From Hymenobacter lapidarius (GTDB lineage Bacteria > Bacteroidota > Bacteroidia > Cytophagales > Hymenobacteraceae): a stretch of 64,000 nt of DNA. A model generated the notes under the pieces. It made no database searches. It was not told the DNA's origin and was given only the letters and a program-made list of their open reading frames with translations. Below, piece by piece: positions 24,879 through 34,252 of this stretch (positions within the stretch are counted from its first letter, which is position 1; each line of letters starts with the position of its first letter). The DNA is taken from positions 94,121 through 158,120 of the forward strand of contig NZ_MDZB01000120.1 in assembly GCF_001816145.1 (NCBI RefSeq), in the 5' to 3' direction. A program made the translations under genes and the position numbers.

Positions 24879-27800
24879 ATGGAAAATACAAGTACTGCTT
24901 CAAAACGAGTTGGTGGGTGGTGGGTCTGGCTGATGGCGTTGATGCTATGTGGCCCGGCGGCCATGGCGCAGTCGGGGCCCTACGGCAACGAGTGGATAGT
25001 GCCCAGCCAGCAATACTATAAGGTGAAGGTGACGCAGACCGGCATTCACCGCCTCGACTTTCAGTACCTGACCCAGGCCGGCCTGTCCGGCATCGACCCC
25101 AGCCGGCTGCAGCTGTGGCGCCGGGGCCGGCAAGTGGCCGTGTACCAGGGCGGCAGCCCCACGGTATTCGATGCCAGTACGACCATCGAGTTCTACGGGC
25201 AGCGCAACGACGGCCAACTCGACCGCGACCTGTATAAGAAAGCCTCCGACCAGCCCCACCAGCTCTATAGCTTCTACACCGATACCGCCGCGTATTTCCT
25301 GACCTACCCCGGCGCCTCGGCCCCGGCCGCTAAACGCATGGACGAGCCAGCGGCCGCGGGCGGCACCCCGCACGCCTGGCGCCTGGCCAGCAGCCTGAAG
25401 CTGGAAACCAATCAATTTGCCGACGCCGCCCGCGGCGATACTTTTTTGCCTTGGCTGGAGTCGGGCGAGGGGTTTTTCTCGCAGACGCTAGGCGGAGCAG
25501 CGGCAGTTACGAGCATCGATTCGACGCTGCAGGCCGTGGTGTCCACGGGGCCGGCGCCGTATATGGAGCTGAGCATAGTAGGAGCTACGTTTGCGCCGCA
25601 CAACGTCGAAGTTTCGGTCCTGAATCCGGCAACTGGTACCTACCGCACAGTCACCCGGTTGGTATTTACTGCATATAATAAGGCGGGTGGAAGATTCCCG
25701 TTGGAACGGGCCGAAATTGGGCCCAATGGTCTGGTTACGGTCAAGCTCTTGGGGAGCACCGGCAACATCGGTACCCGGTCGGACTATTTCCGTCGCGGGT
25801 TCGTTCGCGTGGTGGCACCCCAGGCAAATAGCTGGCTGGGCCCACGGCGGCACCTGGCTTTTGCCAGCGACTCCCTGCTGGGCGGTCCGGCTACCTACGA
25901 AATCGACAACATCCCTGCCTCCGTGGTGGGCTACGACATTCACGACCCGTGGAACGTGCAGCGCGTGGCGCCCACCGCTGCCCTTACGCTGGGCCCGCTG
26001 GGGCGGCGTTTCGTGTTTCCGAGCGCCACTGCGGCCCGGTCGCGCCGGTTGTTTCTGGCCGATGCGCAACGGCCTTTTGTGCCGGTGCCAGCCAAGCGGG
26101 TACGCTTTCGCAGCATCAACCAGGCCGCTGTAAACTTTGCCATTATCTCGCACCGCCAGCTCTACGGCCCGGCCACCGACAACGGTGCCACGGTGCCCAA
26201 CGCGGCAAAGGAATACGCTAAGTACCGAGCCTCCGCGGCTGGCGGCAGCTACGACACGCTGCTCATATCCACGGCGCAGCTCTATGACCAGTTTCACTAC
26301 GGCGAACGCTCGTGGCTCGCCATGCGGCACTTTGGCCTGTGGCTGGCGGCTGGCGCCCCCACCAATTCCGAACGGTATTTGCTCTTGCTGGGCAAAGGCA
26401 TTGTGCCCAGCGAGGGCGGGGTCCGGTATCGCACCGGCGGCGAGTTTGGTCTCGACCTGGTGCCCACCAGCTCTCGGGCCGTGTCCGACAACATGCTGAC
26501 GGCCAATTTCCAGAACGACGACTTTGTGCCTAAGCTGCGCACCGGTCGCCTCACCGTGACCACGCCCCAGCAAATAGCGAACTACCTGGGCAAACTGCGC
26601 ACCCACAACGCCCTGGGACTGGAGCCCTGGCGCAAAAACGTGCTGCACCTGGTGGGCAGCAAAGACCCGGACGAAGCAAGAGTTTTCCCGGTAATAATGA
26701 ACCGGAACAAAGCGCGCGTCGAGCGGCCTTTGTTCGGCGGGAAGGTGACCACCTACATCCGGGATGCTGCCCTGCCCGTGAGCGTCAATATTTCGACGGA
26801 ACTGAACGCGGGAATCTCCCTGATGACCTATTTCGGCCACGGCTCCAACAACACGTTCTCCCTGAACTTCGGCACGCCATCGGACCCCACGTATCAAAAC
26901 ACCGGGAAGTACCCGTTCTTTTATTTCAACGGCTGCGCGGCCAACCATACGTTTACCAGCGGCTACACCATAGTTGAGGACTGGCTGTTTGCCGACAAAA
27001 AAGGGGCGCTTGGTTCGCTGGGCACATACGGATTGAGTTACGCTGACCGGCTGGAAGTATCGCTCGATACCGTCTATAAGCTCATGTTCAACGACCCTAA
27101 GACGTACGGCAAGCCCATCACGGCGATATACGCCGAGGCGGTAAAGCGCCTGCAGAACACGCCCTATTTCACCGACGATATTGGCATTGAGCAGCTGCTG
27201 GGCACCGGCTGGCAGGGCGACCCGGCGCTGGCGCTGTTTGCGCCGGAGCGGCCGGATTTTATCGCCAGCTCGGCCAATCTGTCGATTGTGCCCACGCCGC
27301 CCGGCAACGGCCCCGTGCGGGCATCTTCCCCCGACTTTGTGCTCAATGTGGGCGTTACCAATCCGGGCCAGATTACCACTGACCCCCTGGAAATTAAAGT
27401 AACCCGGACCGTGGCCGGCCGGGCCCAGGTTTTCAACTTCACGCGCCGCCAGTCCTGGAGCCGGGACACCACCTACGCCCTGGTGCTACCCAACACCCTG
27501 GCCGACGGCGGCCTGAGCACGTTCCAGGTGGTGCTGGACCCCAACAACAAGGTGGCCGAACTGAGCGAAACCAATAATACCGCTCAAATCGACTTTACCT
27601 TCCTTCAGGGCGGCCTCACGGTGGTAGCACCCACGGAGTTTGCCATTGTGAGCAGCAGCACCCCGCGCCTCGTGGTGCAGAACAACAACCGCGGCGGGGC
27701 ACCGCGCGACTACGATTTTGAGGCCGATACCATTCCCACCTTCAACAGCGGCATTGTCCTGCGCTCGCCGCTCATTCGGGCGGGCCTGCTGGCGGAGTGG

Positions 27801-30044
27801 GCGCCCACGCTCCCCGCCGTGGCCCCGCGCGACAGCGTGGTGTGGTACTGGCGCGCGCGCTTCCACACCCCCGAGCCCGGCGAGGACGGCGGCTGGGTCA
27901 CTGCCTCGTTCCGGGTGATTCCGGGCAGCCCCGGCGGGTGGTCGCAGAGCCACTACGGGCAGCTGCAGCGCACCACGCGGACCGGCGTTGAAGTAAGTGC
28001 TCCATCGGGAGCGTGGACGTTTGTGCCCACCGAAATTCCCATAGTGCTGCGCACGACTGGTGGCGGCGTCGCTGGCAGCCCCGCGCAATTTGGCTCGCTG
28101 TCGGGAGCCGGCATTTTTCTGCAAAACGGCGGTGGGGTACCATCGGTCTCTGGCTGCGGCGTCCGGTCGCCCAACCTGCTGATTGCCGTGTACGAGCCCG
28201 GCAGCCTGCGCCCCGTGACCATGCCCGGCAACTACCAGCGCTGCGGCCAAGCCCCCAACAGCTTCTACTATTTCTCGGCCAGCGACACCCAGCCGGTTGA
28301 TGCCACCGATAACCTGAACCTCAGCGCCGCCCGCCAGCAGGAGCTGGCCGCTTTCCTGGCGGCCATTCCGGCAGGGTCGTACGTCGCTCTGGTATCGGCC
28401 AACCGTTTGCAATACAGCCTGCTGCCCGCCGCGCTTAAAACCTCTATTCAGAACCTGCTGGGCTCGCAGCTCATTACCAGGCTGGCCGATGGCGAGCCAC
28501 TGGCCCTCATTGGCCAGAAGCTCACCGCCAGCACCGGCCGCCTCATCCGCGAAGTCGGCCCCGATGGCGCGCTCGCTACGCCCGGCTACGACCAGGGCCT
28601 GGAGCTGCGCAGCAGCCTGCAGCAAAGCTCCACGGCCGGCCGGGTGGTTTCGCCCCTCATTGGCCCCGCCAGGGACTGGCAGAATCTGTTCGCCAACATC
28701 CGCACCGTGACGGCCAGCGGCGTGCGCACCCTGAGCGTGGTCGCCGTTGATGCCCAAGGCCGCGAAACAGTGGTGCTGCCCAACGTCACGCCGTCGATGG
28801 TGCAGCCGCAGTCGCTGGCTGGGGTTTCGGCCGCCCAGTACCCGTACCTGCGGCTGGAGCTGGCCCTGCGCGATGACGTGACCCGCGTGCCGCCGCAGCT
28901 GCGCCAGTGGCTCGTCACCTACCAGGGCGTGCCGGAAGGCGTGGTGCGCCGCGACCTGGAGCCCGTGGCCAGCTATGCGCCTGCAACCCTGCTCCAGCAG
29001 GCCACCTCCGGCACCGGCGATGTTGCCTTCAACGTCCGGTTCCAGAACGTGTCCACGGTGGCCTTTCTGGCCCCGCTCAAGGCCCAGGTGAACGTGCGCA
29101 ATACCAGCGCGTCCGGGCAGCCTATCGTGAGAACGGTGGAAGTGGTGTTCCCGGGCGTGCTGGCTGCCGGGGCCACGGCCACCATCCCGGTCAAGGTGAG
29201 CATGAAAAACCTGTTCGGCACGTTTGTTATTGAGGTTTTCGTGAACCCGCGTGTGCAGCCGGAGCAGCTGTATTCCAACAACGAGCTGCTGCTGGACCCG
29301 TTCACCATTACCGACAACAACCTGCCGCCAACCCTGGACGTGGCCTTTGATGGCCGCCACATCCTCAACGGCGAAATCGTGTCGCCCACGCCAATTATCG
29401 CCATTCAGCTTAGCGACGAAGACCGGGTGAACACCATCACCGACCGCACGGCCTTCACGCTTTCCCTGCAAAAGCAGGGCACTGCCACGCCCGTTCAGGT
29501 TGACTTGAACGCCGCTAATGTCCAGTTCAGCGTGGTAGTGGACAAAGGCAGCGTGGCCAAGCTGGAGTACCGTCCGGGCCTGGGCGCGCCCCTGGCCGAC
29601 GGCAAGTACACGCTGCGGGTGCAGGGCCGCGACCCGCGCAATGCCGCTGCCGGCGCCCAGGATTTTCAGGTGAGCTTTGAGGTGGTCAACGACTCCAAAA
29701 TTACGAACCTTTACCCGTACCCAAACCCGGTGACGAGCAAGGCCCGCTTCGTGTTCACGGTGACCGGCCAGCAGCTGCCCACGAACATGAAAATCCAGAT
29801 TATGACCGTCACCGGACGGGTGGTGCGCGAGATTTTCATGAACGAGCTGGGCCCGCTGCACATCGGCAACAACATTACCGACTTTGCCTGGGACGGCACC
29901 GACTCCTTCGGCGACCGGCTGGCCAACGGCACCTACCTCTACCGCGTGTCGCTGGACGACCCGAGCGGAGAGTTCGGTCGCCGCCAGACGGCCGGCGACC
30001 GCGCCTTCAAAAACGATTGGGGCAAGCTGGTGCTGATGCGCTAA
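24879..30044 (+). CDS. type IX secretion system sortase, PorU2-like (C25 peptidase)
   Basis: Gingipain-type C25 cysteine peptidase of 1721 residues, far longer than classical PorU. There is an N-terminal signal region (WLMALMLCGPAAMA) and an N-terminal beta prodomain. The catalytic domain is at about 410-800, with catalytic His at residue 654 (TYFGHGSNN) and Cys at residue 686 (YFNGCAANHT). CARDB-like Ig domains at about 800-920 (LNVGVTNPGQ, LDPNNKVAELSETNN) are followed by further beta domains. The end resembles a FlgD-type domain (YPYPNPVTSKARFVFTVTG ... FAWDGTDSFGDRLANGTYLYRV). Known PorU removes the C-terminal sorting signal and links cargo to lipopolysaccharide; PorU2 is the longer variant found next to PorV/Q-like proteins. 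The neighbour upstream supports this. Confidence 0.87.
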   Translation: MENTSTASKRVGGWWVWLMALMLCGPAAMAQSGPYGNEWIVPSQQYYKVKVTQTGIHRLDFQYLTQAGLSGIDPSRLQLWRRGRQVAVYQGGSPTVFDASTTIEFYGQRNDGQLDRDLYKKASDQPHQLYSFYTDTAAYFLTYPGASAPAAKRMDEPAAAGGTPHAWRLASSLKLETNQFADAARGDTFLPWLESGEGFFSQTLGGAAAVTSIDSTLQAVVSTGPAPYMELSIVGATFAPHNVEVSVLNPATGTYRTVTRLVFTAYNKAGGRFPLERAEIGPNGLVTVKLLGSTGNIGTRSDYFRRGFVRVVAPQANSWLGPRRHLAFASDSLLGGPATYEIDNIPASVVGYDIHDPWNVQRVAPTAALTLGPLGRRFVFPSATAARSRRLFLADAQRPFVPVPAKRVRFRSINQAAVNFAIISHRQLYGPATDNGATVPNAAKEYAKYRASAAGGSYDTLLISTAQLYDQFHYGERSWLAMRHFGLWLAAGAPTNSERYLLLLGKGIVPSEGGVRYRTGGEFGLDLVPTSSRAVSDNMLTANFQNDDFVPKLRTGRLTVTTPQQIANYLGKLRTHNALGLEPWRKNVLHLVGSKDPDEARVFPVIMNRNKARVERPLFGGKVTTYIRDAALPVSVNISTELNAGISLMTYFGHGSNNTFSLNFGTPSDPTYQNTGKYPFFYFNGCAANHTFTSGYTIVEDWLFADKKGALGSLGTYGLSYADRLEVSLDTVYKLMFNDPKTYGKPITAIYAEAVKRLQNTPYFTDDIGIEQLLGTGWQGDPALALFAPERPDFIASSANLSIVPTPPGNGPVRASSPDFVLNVGVTNPGQITTDPLEIKVTRTVAGRAQVFNFTRRQSWSRDTTYALVLPNTLADGGLSTFQVVLDPNNKVAELSETNNTAQIDFTFLQGGLTVVAPTEFAIVSSSTPRLVVQNNNRGGAPRDYDFEADTIPTFNSGIVLRSPLIRAGLLAEWAPTLPAVAPRDSVVWYWRARFHTPEPGEDGGWVTASFRVIPGSPGGWSQSHYGQLQRTTRTGVEVSAPSGAWTFVPTEIPIVLRTTGGGVAGSPAQFGSLSGAGIFLQNGGGVPSVSGCGVRSPNLLIAVYEPGSLRPVTMPGNYQRCGQAPNSFYYFSASDTQPVDATDNLNLSAARQQELAAFLAAIPAGSYVALVSANRLQYSLLPAALKTSIQNLLGSQLITRLADGEPLALIGQKLTASTGRLIREVGPDGALATPGYDQGLELRSSLQQSSTAGRVVSPLIGPARDWQNLFANIRTVTASGVRTLSVVAVDAQGRETVVLPNVTPSMVQPQSLAGVSAAQYPYLRLELALRDDVTRVPPQLRQWLVTYQGVPEGVVRRDLEPVASYAPATLLQQATSGTGDVAFNVRFQNVSTVAFLAPLKAQVNVRNTSASGQPIVRTVEVVFPGVLAAGATATIPVKVSMKNLFGTFVIEVFVNPRVQPEQLYSNNELLLDPFTITDNNLPPTLDVAFDGRHILNGEIVSPTPIIAIQLSDEDRVNTITDRTAFTLSLQKQGTATPVQVDLNAANVQFSVVVDKGSVAKLEYRPGLGAPLADGKYTLRVQGRDPRNAAAGAQDFQVSFEVVNDSKITNLYPYPNPVTSKARFVFTVTGQQLPTNMKIQIMTVTGRVVREIFMNELGPLHIGNNITDFAWDGTDSFGDRLANGTYLYRVSLDDPSGEFGRRQTAGDRAFKNDWGKLVLMR

Positions 30045-30060
30045 GACTTGCCGCCGCAAT

Positions 30061-30093
30061 AAAAAAGGCCGCCCGGTTGGGCGGCCTTTTTTT
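30061..30093. terminator. bidirectional terminator between porU2-like gene and folA
   Basis: An 8 bp GC stem (GGCCGCCC / GGGCGGCC) is flanked by an A-run on the left and a T-run on the right. It can therefore end transcription from both convergent genes. Confidence 0.93.
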
Positions 30094-30113
30094 GTTGCAA
30101 TGAGGGCGCGTAA

Positions 30114-30602
30114 TTACCGCCGCCGGAGCGTGACGAAACTAAACGCGTAGGCGTGCTGCTCGTCGGCCTCGTGGTGCTCCCGGGACTCCTCCCGCCACTC
30201 AGCGGCAGGGAGCGTTGGGAAAGAGGCATCGCCCTCAAAGGCGTGGTGCACCTCGGTGAGGTACACCACGTCGGCATAGGGCAGGGCTTCGCGGTAGATT
30301 TCGCCCCCGCCAATGACGCACACTTCCTCGTCGAGCTCCCGGGCGCGGGCCAGGGCGGCCGGCACCGAGGCCGCGGTTTCGCAGCCGGGGGCGCTCCAGT
30401 CGGCCTGGCGCGTTATCACGATGTTGGGGCGCTTGGGCAAGGCCCGGCCGAGGCTGTCGAAAGTGCGGCGTCCCATCAGCACCGGATGACCCAAGGTGAG
30501 ACGCTTGAAATGCTGCAGGTCGGCGGGCAGGCGGCCCCAGGGCAGCTCACCTTTGGCACCAATAATGCCGTTTTCGGCCACGGCTACTACAAATGAAACC
30601 AT
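30114..30602 (-). CDS. folA: dihydrofolate reductase
   Basis: Enzyme of 162 residues that reduces dihydrofolate with NADPH for thymidylate, purine and methionine synthesis. The N-terminal substrate pocket has VVAVAENGIIGAKGELPWGRLPADL, including the W after the PW motif. Next are the NADPH region HPVLMGRRTFDSLGRALP and the GGGEIYREALP loop. It lies 24 bp after fmt and probably shares its transcript; both enzymes act in one-carbon metabolism. A bidirectional terminator follows. Confidence 0.97.
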   Translation of the reverse strand: MVSFVVAVAENGIIGAKGELPWGRLPADLQHFKRLTLGHPVLMGRRTFDSLGRALPKRPNIVITRQADWSAPGCETAASVPAALARARELDEEVCVIGGGEIYREALPYADVVYLTEVHHAFEGDASFPTLPAAEWREESREHHEADEQHAYAFSFVTLRRR

Positions 30603-30626
30603 CGGAAACAGTTAAATAGAAAAGAG

Positions 30627-31574
30627 TTAAACGGATTGAGCGGGCAGCTTAAACCCCAGCAGCAGTTCCTTCACCGGCAGCCGTTTCTTGCCTTCAAGCT
30701 GCACATCCAGCAGGTCGAGCCAGCCATTGGCGGCGGCCACGCGCAGGTAGTGCCGGCCGTCCGATTCCCAGGTGCCGGGGGCGGCAAGGGGCTGCTGGTC
30801 GGTGGCCTCGGCTGGAGTGGCTTGGGCCCGAAATATTTTGATAATGCGCCCGTCGGGCAAGGGGGCGAAGGCCGTGGGAATTGGGGAGAGGCCGCGCACC
30901 CAATTCACCAGCTCGGCCACAGGCCGTGTAAAGTCAAGCCGGCCGATTTCTTTCTGGATTTTAGGCGCCGGGCGCAACTCCTCCCGCTGCTCCTGCGCGG
31001 TGCTGGGCGCGGTGCCCGCCGCAATGGCTTCTACCGAGCGGCGCGCCAAGGCAGCCCCGGCCACCTTCAGCTTGTCGTAGAGACTGCCAAAGTCATCGGT
31101 GGGCGCAATGGTAATCCGGTCTTGCAAAATCAGGTCGCCGGTGTCGATTTCGTGGCGCAAAAAGAACGAAGTGACGCCGGTTTCGGTGTCGCCTTGCATC
31201 AGGGCCCAGTTGATGGGCGCCGCCCCACGGTACTGCGGCAGCAGCGAGGCGTGGATGTTGATGGACCCCAGCCGGGGCATGTTCCAGACCATTTCGGGCA
31301 GCATGCGGAACGCCACCACCACCTGCAGGTCGGCCCCGTAGCCCCGCAGCTCGGCCTGGAATTCCGGCGATTTCAGGTTGGTGGGTTGGAGTACGGGCAC
31401 GCCGTGCGCTTCGGCGGCCACTTTAACCGCCGATGCCTGCAACTGGCGCCCGCGCCCCGCGGGCCGGTCGGGCGCCGTTATCACAGCCACCACCTGGCCC
31501 CCCGGCCAAGCCAGCAGGCTTTCAAGCGTGGGAACAGCAAAATCGGGCGTACCCATGAAAACCAGCTTCAACAT
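30627..31574 (-). CDS. fmt: methionyl-tRNA formyltransferase
   Basis: Enzyme of 315 residues that transfers a formyl group from 10-formyl-tetrahydrofolate to initiator Met-tRNA. The formyl-transfer domain is N-terminal (FMGTPDFAVPTLESL, then NIHASLLPQYRGAAPINWALMQGDTETG with the catalytic Asn-His-Asp set). The C-terminal OB-fold tRNA-binding domain includes NWVRGLSPIPTAFAPL. It lies between namZ (97 bp upstream) and folA (24 bp downstream) on the same strand. Length and motifs are ordinary for the family. Confidence 0.97.
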   Translation of the reverse strand: MLKLVFMGTPDFAVPTLESLLAWPGGQVVAVITAPDRPAGRGRQLQASAVKVAAEAHGVPVLQPTNLKSPEFQAELRGYGADLQVVVAFRMLPEMVWNMPRLGSINIHASLLPQYRGAAPINWALMQGDTETGVTSFFLRHEIDTGDLILQDRITIAPTDDFGSLYDKLKVAGAALARRSVEAIAAGTAPSTAQEQREELRPAPKIQKEIGRLDFTRPVAELVNWVRGLSPIPTAFAPLPDGRIIKIFRAQATPAEATDQQPLAAPGTWESDGRHYLRVAAANGWLDLLDVQLEGKKRLPVKELLLGFKLPAQSV

Positions 31575-31671
31575 ATCAGGTGTCAGTGTAGTAGTAAAAA
31601 GTGCCGGGCGTTTTTCCTGGCAGGAGCACGGCCGTATTCAACCCAGCCAATAAAATTCAACAACCCGATGA

Positions 31672-32919
31672 CTACCGCTCCGGGTACAGCAAATATTTGC
31701 CCCGCAAGGTTTTGAATTTGACTAGGCCCGGCTCCCAGGAAGCCCGGATTTCTGCTTCGCTCTTGCCGGCTATGATTTGCTCGCGCAGGGAGTTGCTGCC
31801 CGAAAGCTGCTCGAAATATTTCCCAAAAAAGTGGGCTTTGTCAGTGCTTTGCTGATAAAAGTCGAGCAAGTATTTCAGCACGAGTCCCGACGATTCGCGG
31901 GCCGGCGCAGTGGCTAGGTTGAGCCCGTAGCACAGCTGCCCGTTGAGCGGCGGCGTGGGCGAGCCCGCGTTGGGCTTGGGCGTGAACGAGAATGGCCGGC
32001 TAGCCGGCTGCGTGGGGCTGCCAATGATTTCAAACGGTGTGGGCGTGCCGCGGCCCACGCTCACATTGGTGCCCTCAAACAGGCAGATGCTGGGGTACAG
32101 CCGCACCGAATGGTGGGTGGGCAGGTTGGGGGAGGGCCGCACGGGCAGGGGGTAGTTGGTGGAGTGCGTGTAGCCGGCGGCCATGGGCACCACCGTCAGG
32201 CGGCATTTTTTGCCGCCGGCCAGCCATTTTTCGCCGTTTATCATGGTGGCCAGCTCGCCCACCGTCAGGCCGTGGGCGATGGGCAGTGGGTCGAGGCCCA
32301 CAAATGATTTGTGCGCGGGTTCCAGCACGGGGCCGTCCACGAGGTCGCCGTTGGGGTTGGGCCGGTCAAGGACCAGCACGGCCTTGTTTTGCTCCGCGGC
32401 CGCCTCCATCACGTAGTGCAGCGTGCTGATGAAGGTATAAAACCGGGCGCCCACGTCCTGAATATCAAAAATCAGCACGTCCACGTCGGCCAGCATTTGC
32501 GGCGTGGGCTTTTTGGTTTTACCATACACCGAGCGCACGGCCACGCCGCTGCGCGCGTCGCGCCCGTCCTTGATGGTGGCGCCATCGGCTTCTTCGCCTC
32601 GAAAGCCGTGTTCCGGCGCGAAAATGGCCGTCACGTTCACGCCCCGCGCCCGCAACGTGTCCACCAGAAAGGCGTTGCCCACCCGCGAAGTCTGGTTGAT
32701 AACCAGCCCCACGCGCTTGTTCTTCAACTGGGGCAGGTACTTTTCCAGCTGCTCGGCGCCCACTACCACTCCGGCGGCGGCGCTGCCAGGAGCGCCCGTC
32801 GGGGCCAGCGTATCAGCCGGCTCCGTGGTGGCGGGAACGGTAGCGGCGGGCTTTGTGGTGCCGCAGGCTGGCAACGCCAGGAGCAGCGATAGGGTGATTT
32901 TTGCGGTAATACCAATCAT
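31672..32919 (-). CDS. namZ: exo-beta-N-acetylmuramidase NamZ-like lipoprotein (DUF1343, GH171)
   Basis: Lipoprotein of 415 residues from the ATG at 32919, with a signal peptide ending in the lipobox LALPACG. DUF1343 features are KRVGLVINQTSRVG, IFAPEHGFRGE, VDVLIFDIQDVGARFYTFISTL and LFEGTNVSVGRGTPTPFE. Characterised members release terminal N-acetylmuramic acid from peptidoglycan fragments, so this is probably a periplasmic muropeptide-recycling enzyme. A Pro/Thr/Ala-rich linker follows the lipobox. The longer upstream reading frame was not used because it has no typical start or signal. The FtsX-type permease is divergent, 110 bp away. Confidence 0.9.
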   Translation of the reverse strand: MIGITAKITLSLLLALPACGTTKPAATVPATTEPADTLAPTGAPGSAAAGVVVGAEQLEKYLPQLKNKRVGLVINQTSRVGNAFLVDTLRARGVNVTAIFAPEHGFRGEEADGATIKDGRDARSGVAVRSVYGKTKKPTPQMLADVDVLIFDIQDVGARFYTFISTLHYVMEAAAEQNKAVLVLDRPNPNGDLVDGPVLEPAHKSFVGLDPLPIAHGLTVGELATMINGEKWLAGGKKCRLTVVPMAAGYTHSTNYPLPVRPSPNLPTHHSVRLYPSICLFEGTNVSVGRGTPTPFEIIGSPTQPASRPFSFTPKPNAGSPTPPLNGQLCYGLNLATAPARESSGLVLKYLLDFYQQSTDKAHFFGKYFEQLSGSNSLREQIIAGKSEAEIRASWEPGLVKFKTLRGKYLLYPER

Positions 32920-33028
32920 AAAGGAGGGCGAAAAGGCTGAAAAAAAGGGTGCTGGGTAGCAAAACGGCAGGCCCGCAGAAAAGGAGCGTGGCCAGTACCG
33001 GTTCAAAACGTAGCTTTACGGTCGAAAA

Positions 33029-34252
33029 ATGAATGTCGCCCGCTACATTTCGCAGAAGATTGACGGAGGAGCCGATTCTGGTTCGTTCACGTCGTCGGTC
33101 ACAAAAATAGCCATCATCAGCATTGCCATGGGCTTGGCGGTGATGGTGGTATCGTTTGCCATCCTGCAAGGGTTCCGCAACGAGATACAAAACAAGATTT
33201 TCTCGTTTGGGGCGCACCTGCAAATTTCGCGCTACGACACCAACAATTCCCTGGAGGTGGCGCCCATTGCCGCGCCGTTGTTGGTAGAGGAGCTCAAGCA
33301 GTTCCCAGAAGTAAAGTCTACGCACCCCTTCGCCGTGAAAACGGCCATCATCAAAACCAAGGACGAAGTGCTGGGCGTGGTGCTCAAGGGCATTGCCGAA
33401 ACCGACGGCCCGTCGCCGATGCGCGTCAACATGACGGCCGGCAAGTTCCTCAGCTTTCCCGATTCGGCGGCCAGCGACGACGTGCTGGTGTCGCGCAAAG
33501 TAGCCGACAAGCTCCGCCTCGTGGTGGGCGACAAGGCGCTGTTCTACTTCATTCAAACCCCGGCCCGCATCCGGCAGTTTCGGGTCAGTGGCATCTATTC
33601 CACGGGCCTCGATGAGTTCGACGAAGTGTACGTTATTGGCGACATCCGGCAGATTCGGGAGCTGAACTCGCCCGCCTGGCCCGACTCGCTGGTGGGAGGC
33701 ATGGAAGTCGTGCTCAAGGACTTCGATACCATTGACCGCACCGCTGATAACTTCTACGAGAAGCTGCCCTACGACCTTAAAATTGATAAAATCACGGACC
33801 AGTACGCCCAGCTCTTCGACTGGCTGCAGCTGCTGAACCGCAACGTTATTATTTTCCTGATTCTGATAATTTTCGTGGCCACCTTCAACATGGTCGCCAC
33901 CATTTTCATCATGATTCTGGAGCGCACCAACATGATTGGCATCCTGAAAGCCCTGGGGGCCACCGACAATCAGATTCGGCGCATGTTCTTTTTCCGCGGG
34001 CTCTCGCTCACGGTGCGCGGCATGCTCATCGGCAACGTCATCGCCGTGGGATTCTGCGCCCTGCAGTATTATTTCCACGTCATTCCCCTCGACCCGGAAA
34101 ACTACTACATGGACCGCGTGCCGATTTCCTGGGACCCCAAAATGCTCCTGCTGATGAACGCCGCCACCTTCGTAACGTCGCTGCTGGCCGTGCTAATCCC
34201 CACCTACCTGATTGCCCGGATTAAGCCGGTGGTGGCCATCAAGTTCGACTAA
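33029..34252 (+). CDS. FtsX/LolC-type ABC transporter permease
   Basis: Membrane protein of 407 residues with the MacB/FtsX topology. One helix is N-terminal (VTKIAIISIAMGLAVMVVSFAILQGF), followed by a periplasmic domain of about 200 residues and three C-terminal helices (NVIIFLILIIFVATFNMVATIFI; LTVRGMLIGNVIAVGFCALQ; LLMNAATFVTSLLAVLIPTYLI). The coupling segment ILERTNMIGILKALGATDNQIRRMFF matches LolC/LolE, which with LolD extracts lipoproteins from the inner membrane. The ATPase is not adjacent. The 3' end overlaps the convergent M23 gene by 4 bp. Confidence 0.88.
   Translation: MNVARYISQKIDGGADSGSFTSSVTKIAIISIAMGLAVMVVSFAILQGFRNEIQNKIFSFGAHLQISRYDTNNSLEVAPIAAPLLVEELKQFPEVKSTHPFAVKTAIIKTKDEVLGVVLKGIAETDGPSPMRVNMTAGKFLSFPDSAASDDVLVSRKVADKLRLVVGDKALFYFIQTPARIRQFRVSGIYSTGLDEFDEVYVIGDIRQIRELNSPAWPDSLVGGMEVVLKDFDTIDRTADNFYEKLPYDLKIDKITDQYAQLFDWLQLLNRNVIIFLILIIFVATFNMVATIFIMILERTNMIGILKALGATDNQIRRMFFFRGLSLTVRGMLIGNVIAVGFCALQYYFHVIPLDPENYYMDRVPISWDPKMLLLMNAATFVTSLLAVLIPTYLIARIKPVVAIKFD

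Noticed and set aside
27486..30059. 857-codon open frame antisense to the PorU2-like gene
   Set aside because: The sense protein has clear family motifs. The antisense product is Gly/His/Arg/Ala-rich without domains, as expected from the GC-rich codon bias.
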